A stretch of DNA of 64,000 nucleotides from Leptospira sp. WS39.C2 (GTDB lineage: Bacteria > Spirochaetota > Leptospiria > Leptospirales > Leptospiraceae): positions 1,699,001 through 1,763,000 of the forward strand of contig NZ_CP162142.1 of the NCBI RefSeq assembly GCF_040833965.1, in the 5' to 3' direction. The position numbers were made by a program, and so were the translations under genes. The notes beneath the pieces were generated by a model. That model saw nothing but the letters and a program-made list of their open reading frames with translations. It was not told where the DNA came from and did no database searches. How positions within the stretch are numbered: position 1 is the stretch's first letter; every line of letters starts with the position of its first letter. Positions 25,265-34,890 of the stretch are shown here, in pieces.

Positions 25265-25882
25265 ATGTCTTTTCCTTTCGCTAAATCAGATTCAATTATT
25301 TCCTCGGTTCCTCCGCAAACCATACCAATCTTAATCATTTTTGTTTCTATTGTTGGTTTTACCATCATTGTGGAACGAATGGTGTATTATTGGAGATTAA
25401 AGAGTATCCCTCAAGACCATTTTCGAAAAGTCAGAGAACTGGCTCGTGAAGGAAAATGGGATGATGCTAAAGATGTCCTCACTCAAGAAGTACAATCTCC
25501 AGCAGCCATTCTCCTTCGTATGGCATTCGACTTAAAACGCCGTGGTGTTTCGTATTGGGAAGAAGATATCAGGCAAGAAGGTTTTCGGCAAATTTATTTA
25601 ATGGAGCGTTACCTTACAGGGCTTGGTACAATTGCAACGATTGCTCCACTTCTCGGTGTACTTGGAACCGTGATTGGTATTGTAAGATCATTTGCTGAAG
25701 GTGCTGGAACACAAGGTGCAGAAGTTGGTATTTCGGAAGCGTTGATTACAACTGCTATGGGATTGGGAATTGCGATTCCTGCTTATATTTTTTATAATTT
25801 TTTCACACGTATGAAAGAAGAGAAAATTACGGAAATGGAAAACGTAACAGATCTAGTTCTCCCTCATTTGAACAAACGTTAA
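25265..25882 (+). CDS. MotA/TolQ/ExbB proton channel protein
   Basis: The 205-residue protein has an N-terminal membrane segment (IPILIIFVSIVGFTIIVERM). Two further segments in the conserved part (LGTIATIAPLLGVLGTVIGIV, ALITTAMGLGIAIPAYIFYNF) match the ExbB/TolQ core with the TLLGLLGTVxG motif. With the adjacent ExbD/TolR protein it should convert proton flow into work at the outer membrane. It is followed by exbD after 6 bases and by the Omp85 gene, so energised outer-membrane transport or assembly is suggested. Confidence 0.9.
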   Translation: MSFPFAKSDSIISSVPPQTIPILIIFVSIVGFTIIVERMVYYWRLKSIPQDHFRKVRELAREGKWDDAKDVLTQEVQSPAAILLRMAFDLKRRGVSYWEEDIRQEGFRQIYLMERYLTGLGTIATIAPLLGVLGTVIGIVRSFAEGAGTQGAEVGISEALITTAMGLGIAIPAYIFYNFFTRMKEEKITEMENVTDLVLPHLNKR

Positions 25883-25888
25883 CAAATA

Positions 25889-26320
25889 ATGAAATTTCGT
25901 AAAACGACCAAGTCATTTAATAACATCGAATTAGCACCGCTAATCGATGTTATATCTTTTATAGTGATTTACTTTCTAATGAATGCAACATTAGAAAAAA
26001 ACACTGCATTAAAAGTAGAGTTACCTAGATCGTCTAGTGTTGCAAAAGAAAAACAAAAAGATGAACTTGTCATCACTGTTGATAAACAGGGGAAAATTTA
26101 TTTGGATCAAAATCCTGACCCAGTCCAATTGGAAGGGCTGACTGAAAAAATCAATGGGTTTTTGGGACCAGAAAAAGATAGAGATCCTAAAAAAAACAAA
26201 GTGATCATTCGCGGAGATGGTGGTGCGTCTTACCAAGTTGTAGTTAAAGTGATCGATGCCGTAAATGCAGCAGGTGTTAGTCGCTTTAATTTAGCAATGG
26301 TAAAAGGTACATCAAAGTAA
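25889..26320 (+). CDS. ExbD/TolR-family biopolymer transport protein
   Basis: The 143-residue protein has the single N-terminal membrane helix with the essential Asp ([20 protein letters not shown]), a periplasmic domain with the [16 protein letters not shown] and [20 protein letters not shown] elements, and C-terminal NLAMVKG. It pairs with the preceding ExbB/TolQ protein. Neither TonB nor TolA is in the window. Confidence 0.9.
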   Translation: MKFRKTTKSFNNIELAPLIDVISFIVIYFLMNATLEKNTALKVELPRSSSVAKEKQKDELVITVDKQGKIYLDQNPDPVQLEGLTEKINGFLGPEKDRDPKKNKVIIRGDGGASYQVVVKVIDAVNAAGVSRFNLAMVKGTSK

Positions 26321-26323
26321 TTT

Positions 26324-29200
26324 TTGAAACTTCGTAAAAATTTAAAACTTTTCAGTATATTTATATTATCTCTGCTTTTTTTAATTTCAGCAGAGTGGGT
26401 ATCCCTATGGTCAAACCGTTCTGTTTATTTAGACAAAGTGGTGACCAAAATTGAATTTAAAGGGAACATCAATACTTCTTCAGATGATATTTTAGATTTA
26501 ATGGATATGCGTCCAGGGATTCAGTTATCCCAGGCAATCCTTAATGCAGACATGCGTGCTTTGTTTGTTTCAGGTTTTTTCTATCACATTGATATCCAAG
26601 GGGAAGCAGATGGAGATGGAGTAAAGATTTTAGTCATCGTCAAGGAACGCCCGCGAGTCAAAGACATTGATTTTATTGGTGCAGATGAGGTGTTTCCATC
26701 TGATCTAAGAGATAAAATCCCATTAAAAGAAAACGAAGTCATTACACCTAAAAAGGTAACGCTTTCAAAAGAAGTGATTTTGAAAAAATACCGTGATGAA
26801 GGATTTTTTCTCGCTTACGTTCGTTTTGAGACGGAGCCAGTGAATCCTGAAACTAACACTGTGAAGGTTAAGTTTATCATTGATGAAGGTGAAGAAATTC
26901 CCGTCAGTAAAATTAACATCTTTGGTAATAATGAAATAGATACTTATGATATCCAAGGTATCATGGATTTAAAAGAAAGTGGAATCATTGAATCTGGTGT
27001 TTTTAAAGAATCTGCTTTTGAATCTGATAAACAAAAAATTGCTGCATATTTAAAGTCCCGTGGTTATGTCGATGCTGAAATCAGCAATGAAGGAACCAAT
27101 TGGGAAATCAGATGGGAAAATCCCAAGAAAAAAGACAAACGAGTTGTCATCGTAAATTTTAAAATTCTAGAAGGCGAACAATACTTCTATAATGGATACA
27201 CAACTAACCATGATATGACGATTGCTCCCAATGGGATGCCTCAATTTTTAAACAAGGAAAATAACCCGATTGGAACTCCTAAAGAGGAATGGGCAGCAGT
27301 ATACCCAGTAAAATTTTTAGAAGACCAATATGAATTTGCGCCAGCTGATGTAGGAGAGGTGTTTGACGAAACAAAATTCCAAAAAGATAGGGCTTCCATT
27401 AACGAAGCTTATTCGGCAAAAGGATATTTGTTTGCGCAGGTCATTCCGCGAAGGAAAGTTGTTGAGCTTAGTGATGGATCGTTATCTCGGTATGAAAATT
27501 GTGATAAACGAGGTAATTCGGATGCAGTTGCTGATTGTAATGAAGAATACAATCGTTTGAATATTGCAAGGCTCAGAAAATTATATGAAGCCGAACCAAA
27601 ACTACGTGGCAAAAAATTTATCCACGTTGATTTTACAATCCGTGAAAACAATTTAGCATTTATCGAAAATATCATCATTAAAGGGAATAAAAAAACCCAG
27701 GACCGAGTTGTACGTCGTGAGTTATTATTCAAACCAGGTGACTTATTCAATTCAACTCTTGTAAATCGTTCCCGGGAAAGGATATTTAACTTAGGTTACT
27801 TTAAAGAAGTAAACTTTAATATGAGACCAGGTTCTGATGAAACCAAGATGAATTTGATCATCGAACTTGTGGAACAACCTACGGGGACTGTCTCCATGGG
27901 AGGTGGTTATGGAACCATCACTGGATTTTCCATCTTCACTCAATTAGGTGAAAATAACTTAAACGGTACAGGACAACAAATCACAGGTCGTGTTGAATTT
28001 GGTCCAATCCGCAGATACTTACAAATTTCCTGGACAGAACCTTGGTTTATGGATAAACCTTGGTCATTAACCTTGTCTGCTTTTTATTCATCTCGGACAT
28101 TATTCGTGGGCGCTACTTCCATCACGGAAAACAACAACCAAGGGATTAAAGAAGTTGCATCTTATGAAAGGTCAGGGGTTGGGGTGAGTGCTGGACTTGG
28201 TCACCGATTCCTCATTAACTGGACACACTTTCACAGATACTCACCATCCTTTTTTGCTTCTACGAGACCAACTTCCCTTGTATCAGACCAAGTCCTCGCG
28301 GAAGTAGACAGAGGGTGGCAGTTCCGTTCTCAATTGACCAATGGAATTGCTTACGATAGCCGTGATAACGTTTTCAATTCAACCCAAGGGTTTAACTTAA
28401 TATTTTCAGTTGATAATGTCGGTCAGTTTTTGGGTGGAGAGAGTCATTTTGACCAATTTAGTCCCATCCTTGAATACTACCACACTTGGTTTGATTATAC
28501 GTTTTTTGGACTCATTCGCAAAAATGCGCTCAGACGTTGGCGTGTCGTACAACAATTCCGAACTTCTTCTGTGTTCACGTATGAAAGGACCCCAAAGTAC
28601 AGAAACCAAGACAAAGAAAGAATTCCTTACATCCAAGTACAAGATCGTTTGTTTTTAGGTGGTTATGAATCATTAAGAGGTTGGTTTTTTGATGATAAGT
28701 ATTACCCTGATGAGTGGAAAGATGGAGCTTCAAGTAGGGTTCTATTTACATCAGAGTTAAGGTTTCCTATTGAACCTTCTTTATTATGGTTTGTGATATT
28801 TTTTGATGCAGGTTCTATGTTTGAGGAAATCAATAGGGCTGTTGGAGAACGGAAAGAATTTTTTAAGAACTATGATAGTTTGGTGGCTTCTCAAAGGTTT
28901 TCAGAACCGATCGAAACCTATTTGTTTGAAAACTATAATTCCTTTGGTAAAAAAATCCCAGATTCTCCGCTTGTGGTCAATGACCCAGGTAATCTAGTTT
29001 TATCTAGTAAAAATCTATCGATGTCCAATTTCAGATTCTCTTGGGGTTTTGGATTGAGAATTCAAATTCCTGTTTTACCTCTTCGTTTGTATTTTGCACA
29101 ACGGATTCGTTATACAGGCGTGGAAGATCGACCTTTTGGATTGTATCCTGATAATAATAGTTTCCAATTTGTTTTTGGAATTGGGGATATGCGATTCTAG
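26324..29200 (+). CDS. bamA: BamA/Omp85 outer-membrane assembly protein
   Basis: The 958-residue protein starts at TTG and has an uncleaved-looking or signal hydrophobic segment (NLKLFSIFILSLLFLISAE). POTRA-type repeats follow (VTKIEFKGNINTSSDDIL near 40; VKDIDFIGADEV near 117; VSKINIFGNNEIDTYDI near 195; and AFIENIIIKGNKKTQDRVV near 442). A C-terminal 16-strand barrel from about 520 has GGYGTITGFSIFTQLGENNLNG and ends in a Phe, as needed for outer-membrane insertion. A roughly 130-residue insertion with two cysteines (CDKRGNSDAVADC) breaks up the later POTRA region. It should fold outer-membrane beta-barrels. It follows exbB-exbD. Confidence 0.93.
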   Translation: MKLRKNLKLFSIFILSLLFLISAEWVSLWSNRSVYLDKVVTKIEFKGNINTSSDDILDLMDMRPGIQLSQAILNADMRALFVSGFFYHIDIQGEADGDGVKILVIVKERPRVKDIDFIGADEVFPSDLRDKIPLKENEVITPKKVTLSKEVILKKYRDEGFFLAYVRFETEPVNPETNTVKVKFIIDEGEEIPVSKINIFGNNEIDTYDIQGIMDLKESGIIESGVFKESAFESDKQKIAAYLKSRGYVDAEISNEGTNWEIRWENPKKKDKRVVIVNFKILEGEQYFYNGYTTNHDMTIAPNGMPQFLNKENNPIGTPKEEWAAVYPVKFLEDQYEFAPADVGEVFDETKFQKDRASINEAYSAKGYLFAQVIPRRKVVELSDGSLSRYENCDKRGNSDAVADCNEEYNRLNIARLRKLYEAEPKLRGKKFIHVDFTIRENNLAFIENIIIKGNKKTQDRVVRRELLFKPGDLFNSTLVNRSRERIFNLGYFKEVNFNMRPGSDETKMNLIIELVEQPTGTVSMGGGYGTITGFSIFTQLGENNLNGTGQQITGRVEFGPIRRYLQISWTEPWFMDKPWSLTLSAFYSSRTLFVGATSITENNNQGIKEVASYERSGVGVSAGLGHRFLINWTHFHRYSPSFFASTRPTSLVSDQVLAEVDRGWQFRSQLTNGIAYDSRDNVFNSTQGFNLIFSVDNVGQFLGGESHFDQFSPILEYYHTWFDYTFFGLIRKNALRRWRVVQQFRTSSVFTYERTPKYRNQDKERIPYIQVQDRLFLGGYESLRGWFFDDKYYPDEWKDGASSRVLFTSELRFPIEPSLLWFVIFFDAGSMFEEINRAVGERKEFFKNYDSLVASQRFSEPIETYLFENYNSFGKKIPDSPLVVNDPGNLVLSSKNLSMSNFRFSWGFGLRIQIPVLPLRLYFAQRIRYTGVEDRPFGLYPDNNSFQFVFGIGDMRF

Positions 29201-31384
29201 GTGGAGTTAGTTGGTCTCAATTCAGAACAAAAACTAGCTGTTGAAACTGTAGATGGCCCATTATTGATTTTAGCAGGTGCTGGTTCTGGAAAAACAAGAG
29301 TCATCACTTACCGAATCGCAAATTTAATACTCAATCATAAAATATACCCTAATCAAATTTTAGCTGTTACGTTTACAAACAAAGCAGCAGAAGAAATGCG
29401 TTCCCGATGTCGAAGTCTCCTTCCAGAAGGAAACTACGAACCCTTTGTTCGTACGTTTCACTCCTTGTGTTTGTATCTACTGAGAAGAGAAGGGAAAGCA
29501 CTTGGAATCGGAAGTAATTTTACCGTTTATGATAGTGATATGCAAGAGTCACTCATTAAAGAAATTTTAAAATCCAAGGATATGGATACAAAAGAATTTC
29601 GCCCATCAAGCCTTGCTAATCAATTTTCCCAAGCAAAAGATTCATTTTTAACAGCAGAAGAATATGCGAAAAAAAAAGCTGATGACGCTTATACAAAATC
29701 AATTGCCTCAGTATTCCTAGAATATGAAAAACGAAAGGAATTACGAAACGCATTAGATTTTGGTGATTTGATTTTAAAAACAGTGATTTTATTTCGAGAC
29801 TTTCCTGTGATATTAGAAAAATACCAAAGACTTTGGAAATACATCATGGTAGATGAATACCAAGATACCAATAAAATCCAATACCACTTAGTTCAATCCC
29901 TTTCATCGTTGCATCAAAATTTATGCGTTGTGGGTGATGATGACCAGTCCATTTATTCTTGGCGCGGGGCTGATATTTCTAATATTTTAAATTTTAAAAA
30001 AGATTACCCAGAAGCCGTAGTAGTTAAACTAGAGGAAAATTATCGTTCTACTAAAACCATTATCGAGACAGCTGCAGCATTAATTTCGCATAACAAACAA
30101 AGAACAAACAAAACATTACGTACAGAAAATCCAATTGGGGATAAAATTAAATTCACTTCTTACCAAAATGAGATGGAAGAATCAGAAGGAATTGTCCAAA
30201 AAATTGCAGCTGGAGTTCGAAAAGGTCAAAAATATTCCAACTTTGCAGTATTTTACAGAACCAATTCTCAATCTAGATACTTTGAAGAAGCCCTTAGGAA
30301 ACGTGCTATCCCTTATAAAATTTTTGGTGGTTTCCGATTTTTCGACAGAAAAGAAGTAAAGGACCTAATCGCTTATTTGTCTGTGGTTGTGAATCCTGTG
30401 GATTCCACTTCTTTATTGCGAATCATCAATTCTCCTCCGAGAGGGATTGGTGATACTACCGTTAATCGACTGTTAACTCATTCAGTTAAGGAAGGTTTAT
30501 CTTTATTTGAGTGTTTGGGAAAACCAGTTCCAGAAATTAAAAAAGGAACATTACAAAAGTTAGCTTCATTGTATCGCATGTTTGATTCAGCAATGGAAGA
30601 TTTAAGTAAAAAAACTCCTTCGGAAATTGCTTATGAAGTCCTCGAACATTCTGGGTATCGCGAATTTTTGGAGAATGAGGGAACGGAAGATTCTTTTTCA
30701 AGGCTCTCCAATTTAAACGAATTTGTGAATGCTTTGAAAGAATATGAGGAAACAAATCCAGAAGCAACTTTAGAAGAATACTTAAGCAATATTTCTCTCA
30801 TTACAAGTGAAGAAAACTCAAAAGACCTTCCTGATTATGTGATCCTTATGACGGTGCATAATGCTAAAGGTTTAGAGTTTCATCATGTATTTATGGCTGG
30901 CATGGAAGAGGGAACATTCCCACATTTTTTATCCATTGATTCCCCCGAAGGGATTGAGGAAGAAAGAAGATTGGCTTACGTAGCCATCACACGGGCAAGA
31001 AAACATTTAGAGATTAGTCATTCAAGGTTCACACGAAAATTCGGAGAAGTGGATGCCAGACTTCCCTCACAATTCTTAGAAGAATTACCAAAAGAATATT
31101 TGGAAGGTGAATTTACTGAAAGTCGTTATGGTGTCAGAAGACCAGATGCTACACCTAGAGCAGAACGTTTTCAAAAATCGGAAGAGAAATTTGAGTCTGT
31201 TCTTGCGAAATCTGGAGATGGTGAGTTTCAGATTGGGACAAAAGTCAGACATAAAGTGTATGGGGATGGCCGAATATTGAGTATTTCAGGTTCTGGAGAC
31301 AATAGAAAGGTTGAAGTGAGATTCGGTGCCCATTTGGATAAAAAATTCTTATTGGCATATACACCATTAGAGATAATATCATGA
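29201..31384 (+). CDS. pcrA: ATP-dependent DNA helicase UvrD/PcrA
   Basis: The 727-residue SF1A helicase has a Q motif (LNSEQKLAV), Walker A LAGAGSGKTRVITYR, motif Ia AVTFTNKAAEEM and motif II VDEYQDTN. It also has motif III VVGDDDQSIYSWRGA, motif V LMTVHNAKGLEF and motif VI RLAYVAITRA. The C-terminus (about 685-727: GTKVRHKVYGDGRIL) is the tudor-like fold that contacts RNA polymerase in PcrA. It starts at GTG directly after the bamA stop. It should serve nucleotide excision and mismatch repair and clear replication conflicts. Confidence 0.95.
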   Translation: MELVGLNSEQKLAVETVDGPLLILAGAGSGKTRVITYRIANLILNHKIYPNQILAVTFTNKAAEEMRSRCRSLLPEGNYEPFVRTFHSLCLYLLRREGKALGIGSNFTVYDSDMQESLIKEILKSKDMDTKEFRPSSLANQFSQAKDSFLTAEEYAKKKADDAYTKSIASVFLEYEKRKELRNALDFGDLILKTVILFRDFPVILEKYQRLWKYIMVDEYQDTNKIQYHLVQSLSSLHQNLCVVGDDDQSIYSWRGADISNILNFKKDYPEAVVVKLEENYRSTKTIIETAAALISHNKQRTNKTLRTENPIGDKIKFTSYQNEMEESEGIVQKIAAGVRKGQKYSNFAVFYRTNSQSRYFEEALRKRAIPYKIFGGFRFFDRKEVKDLIAYLSVVVNPVDSTSLLRIINSPPRGIGDTTVNRLLTHSVKEGLSLFECLGKPVPEIKKGTLQKLASLYRMFDSAMEDLSKKTPSEIAYEVLEHSGYREFLENEGTEDSFSRLSNLNEFVNALKEYEETNPEATLEEYLSNISLITSEENSKDLPDYVILMTVHNAKGLEFHHVFMAGMEEGTFPHFLSIDSPEGIEEERRLAYVAITRARKHLEISHSRFTRKFGEVDARLPSQFLEELPKEYLEGEFTESRYGVRRPDATPRAERFQKSEEKFESVLAKSGDGEFQIGTKVRHKVYGDGRILSISGSGDNRKVEVRFGAHLDKKFLLAYTPLEIIS

Positions 31385-31402
31385 GGAATTAGGGGTAAGT
31401 GT

Positions 31403-31831
31403 ATGAATCTATTTTTTAAAAGTTTGGTACTATTCTGTTGTTCTTTTACTTTTTTGTACTCACAACAAAACACTGGATTGGCGGAAGAGTTCACTAAACT
31501 AGAAGACCACTTAAGAAATCCTAAACTTACAGAAGAACAAAAGAAAAAAAATTTCGAAGCCAATATGGTAAATTCTGTAAGAAGTACCTTATCGAAACGA
31601 TTTGCAAATCCAAAAAAAGAATTAAAGGAATTAAAATTCCAAGATTTACAAACAGAACGTCCAGAGGGAACAAACACTTTCTACGTAAAATATAAAAATT
31701 ATTATTTTCAATACTTGTTTCCAGTTGATCCGGAAACGTATGTTACCTCACCCATCGAAGAAATTGTCCTAGAAAAACCGGAAGGTTTGGATTTAGGCTC
31801 AAACGCACACAAAGAAGAAAAAAAGAATTAA
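31403..31831 (+). CDS. Small secreted protein of unknown function
   Basis: The 142-residue protein has a signal peptide (LFFKSLVLFCCSFTFLYSQQ) and an otherwise helical, Lys/Glu-rich mature part, with a conserved-looking aromatic patch KYKNYYFQYLFPVDPET. AGGGGTAAG upstream supports the start. It lies between pcrA and the CysQ-like gene and probably shares their transcript. No family is recognised. Confidence 0.7.
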   Translation: MNLFFKSLVLFCCSFTFLYSQQNTGLAEEFTKLEDHLRNPKLTEEQKKKNFEANMVNSVRSTLSKRFANPKKELKELKFQDLQTERPEGTNTFYVKYKNYYFQYLFPVDPETYVTSPIEEIVLEKPEGLDLGSNAHKEEKKN

Positions 31832-31853
31832 TTGGTCCAAACATAAGGACGGA

Positions 31854-32720
31854 ATGGAAGAACAAGAATTTCAGGAAGTATGGCGGTGGGTCCTTTCAGT
31901 TGGTGATTCCATCTTAAGCATTTATAAAACAGATTTTGAAATCCGAGATAAGGGTGGAAACGATCCTGTCACAGAAGCGGATTTGTTTGCTAGTGAGTTT
32001 TTATATGATAAAATTTCCAAACGGTTTCCAAACCATGGTTTTTTATCTGAAGAAAAATTGGATTCCAGCAATCGTTTAGATAAGGAATGGGTTTGGATAT
32101 TAGACCCGATTGATGGAACAAGAGAGTTTGTAAAAAAAAATGACCAGTTTGCATTGAGTTTAGGCCTTGTTCGAAATGGGGAAGCTATTTGGGGCATTAT
32201 TTTCAATCCAGCAACAGGAGAATTTTTTTCAAAAGGGAAATATAGCTTTTTTTCTAAACTAACACCAACATACGATACTGAAGAAAATTTCAGAACCTTA
32301 GTCGTAGAAAGTAGTTCCATATTACATCCGTTACAAAATGGAAAAGAAAAGGAAAAACCGATTTTGTTAGTATCCGTTTCTGAAATGAAAGAAGGTTTGT
32401 TTCAAGATCCTTTTTGGAGTGAAGATTTTGAAATTCGAACAATGGGAAGTATAGCTTACAAACTAGGTTTACTTTCAGCAGGATTTATTGATTTAATTGT
32501 ATCATTAAAACCAAAAAATGAATGGGATATTTGTGGTGGAATCGCCTTATTAGATGAAGAGAATTTTACATTTTTCCCTTTAAAAGATAAACCTTATGTT
32601 TTTAACCAAAAAACAACGTTAACATTTGGACTCGTTGCAGGCAAAAAAACTGCCGTAGATTATTTGGAAACTAAAATTGATTTTCACCAACTTTCCCTAA
32701 AGGTAAAAGAAAGATGGTGA
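31854..32720 (+). CDS. Inositol-monophosphatase-family phosphatase (CysQ-like)
   Basis: The 288-residue protein has the family metal-binding motifs: DPVTEADLFAS, GFLSEEK, ILDPIDGTREFV (Asp-Pro-Ile-Asp-Gly-Thr) and WDICGGIALL. These fit the Mg-dependent phosphatases, and the DPIDGTREFVxxxDQFALSLGLV variant is that of 3'(2'),5'-bisphosphate nucleotidase CysQ rather than of SuhB. It would clear PAP in sulfur metabolism. AAGGACGG precedes the start, and its end overlaps the next gene by 7 bases. Confidence 0.88.
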   Translation: MEEQEFQEVWRWVLSVGDSILSIYKTDFEIRDKGGNDPVTEADLFASEFLYDKISKRFPNHGFLSEEKLDSSNRLDKEWVWILDPIDGTREFVKKNDQFALSLGLVRNGEAIWGIIFNPATGEFFSKGKYSFFSKLTPTYDTEENFRTLVVESSSILHPLQNGKEKEKPILLVSVSEMKEGLFQDPFWSEDFEIRTMGSIAYKLGLLSAGFIDLIVSLKPKNEWDICGGIALLDEENFTFFPLKDKPYVFNQKTTLTFGLVAGKKTAVDYLETKIDFHQLSLKVKERW

Positions 32721-33850
32721 AAACCTATAAAATTGGTTTAGATGCAAGGCCACTTTCCACTCGGATTTCAGGTGTTGGTCGTCTGATTGCGGAAACTTTA
32801 AAAGCCTTTCCAAATAAAGAAAAGTATGAATTTCTTCTTTTTTCTCATTTGCCAATCCATCCCGACCATAAAGCAGTCTTGGAATTAAACAATGTTAGGT
32901 GGATCGAAGGTGGTGGAATTTTACGTTGGAAAGGTGGATTGTATTATAATTTTTACATTCCATTTTATTTAGCCACCCATCGTTTGGATTTATTTTGGGG
33001 TTCTCAACAAGTATTACCTCCATTTTTGCCTTCCGATTTAAAAGCTGTTTTGACATATTGCGATTTGGTTTTGTATTTATACCCGAATACTATGCGTTGG
33101 ATTGCAAAAATCCAACAACGAATGTTTCAAAGTTATTCTGTACGTAGGTCTAGTTTTATCCTATCTATCTCTAAACAAACCAGTGATGATATGTGTAAAA
33201 AATTTGGATATCCTGTCCACCAAACAGATGTATCTTATCCTGGTGTGAATCCAAAAGAGATCACAAAGTTATTAGACACACCAATATCAAACCGTGTGAA
33301 AGACTTGGGATCTGGTTATGTGTTGTCTGTATCCACAATTGAACCGAGAAAAAACTATCCATTTTTACTAGAAGTATTTCGCGAATACCGTAAACGAAAC
33401 CCTCACCATTATAGACCTTGGGTGATTGTAGGAAAAATAGGTTGGGAATCTCCAGAATTTATCGAAGAACTCATCCAAGAACGTACTTTATACAAAGATA
33501 TTTTTATTTTGGATTCTGTTTCGGATTCAGAACTACAACATGTTTATAAACGTTCTGGATTGTTTTTATTTGCGAGTAAATATGAAGGTTTTGGGATTCC
33601 TATGGTGGAAGCTTTGTTCCATAAAATTCCATGTATTGTCTCAGACATTCCCACGTTTCATGAAATAGGAAAAGATGGTGTTTTGTATTTTCCTGCCGAA
33701 TCAAAGGAAGATAGCAAACGATGGGCAGAGGCTATTGATCACTTTTTCCAAAATCCAACACAAGTTGATGTTTCCATAGATGAATTCCGTTGGGAAAATG
33801 CAGCCAAAATCACAGAATCTGTATTCAAACAAGTATTAGAAGAAGGATAA
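32714..33850 (+). CDS. Group 1 (GT4) glycosyltransferase
   Basis: The 378-residue GT-B protein has an N-terminal acceptor lobe (ARPLSTRISGVGRLI), a linker and a C-terminal donor lobe with VSTIEPRKNYPFLLEVF. The signature YEGFGIPMVEALFHKIPCIV (E...E) is followed by SDIPTFHEI. It most likely transfers a nucleotide-activated sugar (mannosyl-type by resemblance) to a cell-envelope acceptor. It overlaps the CysQ-like gene, and its last 15 bases overlap an opposed small gene. Confidence 0.9.
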   Translation: MVKTYKIGLDARPLSTRISGVGRLIAETLKAFPNKEKYEFLLFSHLPIHPDHKAVLELNNVRWIEGGGILRWKGGLYYNFYIPFYLATHRLDLFWGSQQVLPPFLPSDLKAVLTYCDLVLYLYPNTMRWIAKIQQRMFQSYSVRRSSFILSISKQTSDDMCKKFGYPVHQTDVSYPGVNPKEITKLLDTPISNRVKDLGSGYVLSVSTIEPRKNYPFLLEVFREYRKRNPHHYRPWVIVGKIGWESPEFIEELIQERTLYKDIFILDSVSDSELQHVYKRSGLFLFASKYEGFGIPMVEALFHKIPCIVSDIPTFHEIGKDGVLYFPAESKEDSKRWAEAIDHFFQNPTQVDVSIDEFRWENAAKITESVFKQVLEEG

Positions 33851-34231
33851 CAATCCTCTCTTTTTTGTCACTACGCCAGAAAATAAAATTTTTGTTTTGT
33901 CCCGTTTGGGAACTACATGTAGGTGGAAACGTTCGTTTGTCATTGCTTGGATTTCACATTCCCAATCTTCAGAGTTTGCAAAAAGTTTGATACGGTCACA
34001 AAGGATGGGACCGTCCACTGACCAACTTATATTGTATTTTGTTTTTCCACGAGAAAATTTGGACTTGAATGAATTCGGTTGGAATTTCCACGTAACGAAA
34101 GTTTCATCACCTGTTTCGTAAGGTTCCGTGAAAGAAGGGATCATCGAAATTCCTTTTCCCTTCCAGTTTCCCTTTACGTAATCATTCCATTCGTCTAAGT
34201 TGGAGAAGTAGTTGTATATTAATGAATCCAA
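33836..34231 (-). CDS. Hypothetical small protein
   Basis: The 131-residue reading frame starts at TTG and is beta-strand-rich with many aromatics (VTWKFQPNSFKSKFSRGKT, FHLHVVPKRDK). There is no signal peptide. It overlaps the glycosyltransferase 3' end by 15 bases and the start of the TlpA-like gene by 10 bases, which weakens it. No better gene uses this stretch, and its codon usage looks ordinary. An internal Met at residue 30 is an alternative start. No function. Confidence 0.5.
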   Translation of the reverse strand: MDSLIYNYFSNLDEWNDYVKGNWKGKGISMIPSFTEPYETGDETFVTWKFQPNSFKSKFSRGKTKYNISWSVDGPILCDRIKLFANSEDWECEIQAMTNERFHLHVVPKRDKTKILFSGVVTKKRGLLSFF

Positions 34232-34755
34232 AAATGAAAACTGTACTTTACCGATTGATATCTTCCAGGATTTATCTTCTCGTTTTCCTTTCTTTCTTTT
34301 TTTGTAAACCTAGTAGTGGAAAAGTAGATTTTTATCCGACCCCACTCCTCAATGCAAATGGAAATTTTGAATCACTTTCTGATTGGAAAGGAAAGGTTAT
34401 TGTTCTCGATTTTTGGGCCACTTGGTGTGAGCCATGTGCAAAAGCAGTACCTACCATCAATGAATGGAAAAAGTCTGTTTCTGAGAATGATTTTGTATTC
34501 CGTGGCATAAATACTGACACTTCAGAACCTTTGGAAAAAATCAAAGAAGACATGACACGCTTAAAAATGAGTTATCCCACCTTACTTGATAAAGACTGGA
34601 AAATGACTGATTTTTATCAAGTGGAAGGGATCCCTTGTGTCTTAGTATTTGATCGTTCTGGAAAAATTGTGTACCGACAGTACGGTTTGGAAAAAGAAGA
34701 CCTAACAGGTCTTTTAATCCGTTCACATGTTTGGGCTCAGTCTCTTTTGCCATAA
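34222..34755 (+). CDS. TlpA/ResA-like thioredoxin-fold lipoprotein
   Basis: The 177-residue protein has a hydrophobic leader (RIYLLVFLSFFFC-KPSS) with a leptospiral-type lipobox. A thioredoxin domain shows VLDFWATWCEPCAKAVPTIN with the CxxC (WCEPC) and the cis-Pro in VEGIPCVLVFDRSG. It should be a thiol-disulfide exchanger on the outside of the inner membrane, of the type used in cytochrome c maturation or antioxidant defence. An internal ATG at 34234 could be the real start. Confidence 0.88.
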   Translation: MNPKMKTVLYRLISSRIYLLVFLSFFFCKPSSGKVDFYPTPLLNANGNFESLSDWKGKVIVLDFWATWCEPCAKAVPTINEWKKSVSENDFVFRGINTDTSEPLEKIKEDMTRLKMSYPTLLDKDWKMTDFYQVEGIPCVLVFDRSGKIVYRQYGLEKEDLTGLLIRSHVWAQSLLP

Positions 34756-34792
34756 TTGTGCATTGCGAAACAAAATTTTCGACGTTCCTTGA

Positions 34793-34823
34793 TTTCAATG
34801 ACAAGATTGAAAATGTCTTGACT
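34793..34823 (+). promoter_or_regulatory. Inverted repeat next to a -35-like box upstream of the acyl-CoA ligase
   Basis: TTTCAAT (34793-34799) and ATTGAAA (34806-34812) form a perfect 7-base inverted repeat with a 6-base spacer. TTGACT follows at 34818-34823, and the ligase start codon is at 34891 with AAAGGAG at 34877-34883. A -10 box is not convincing. The repeat may be an operator for the fatty-acid gene. Confidence 0.35.
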
Positions 34824-34890
34824 CATGTTCGTTAAAAAAGTCCCTTAAAGATACCTTTTACCGTTTTCTTTTCAGAAAGGAGTCAGAATC

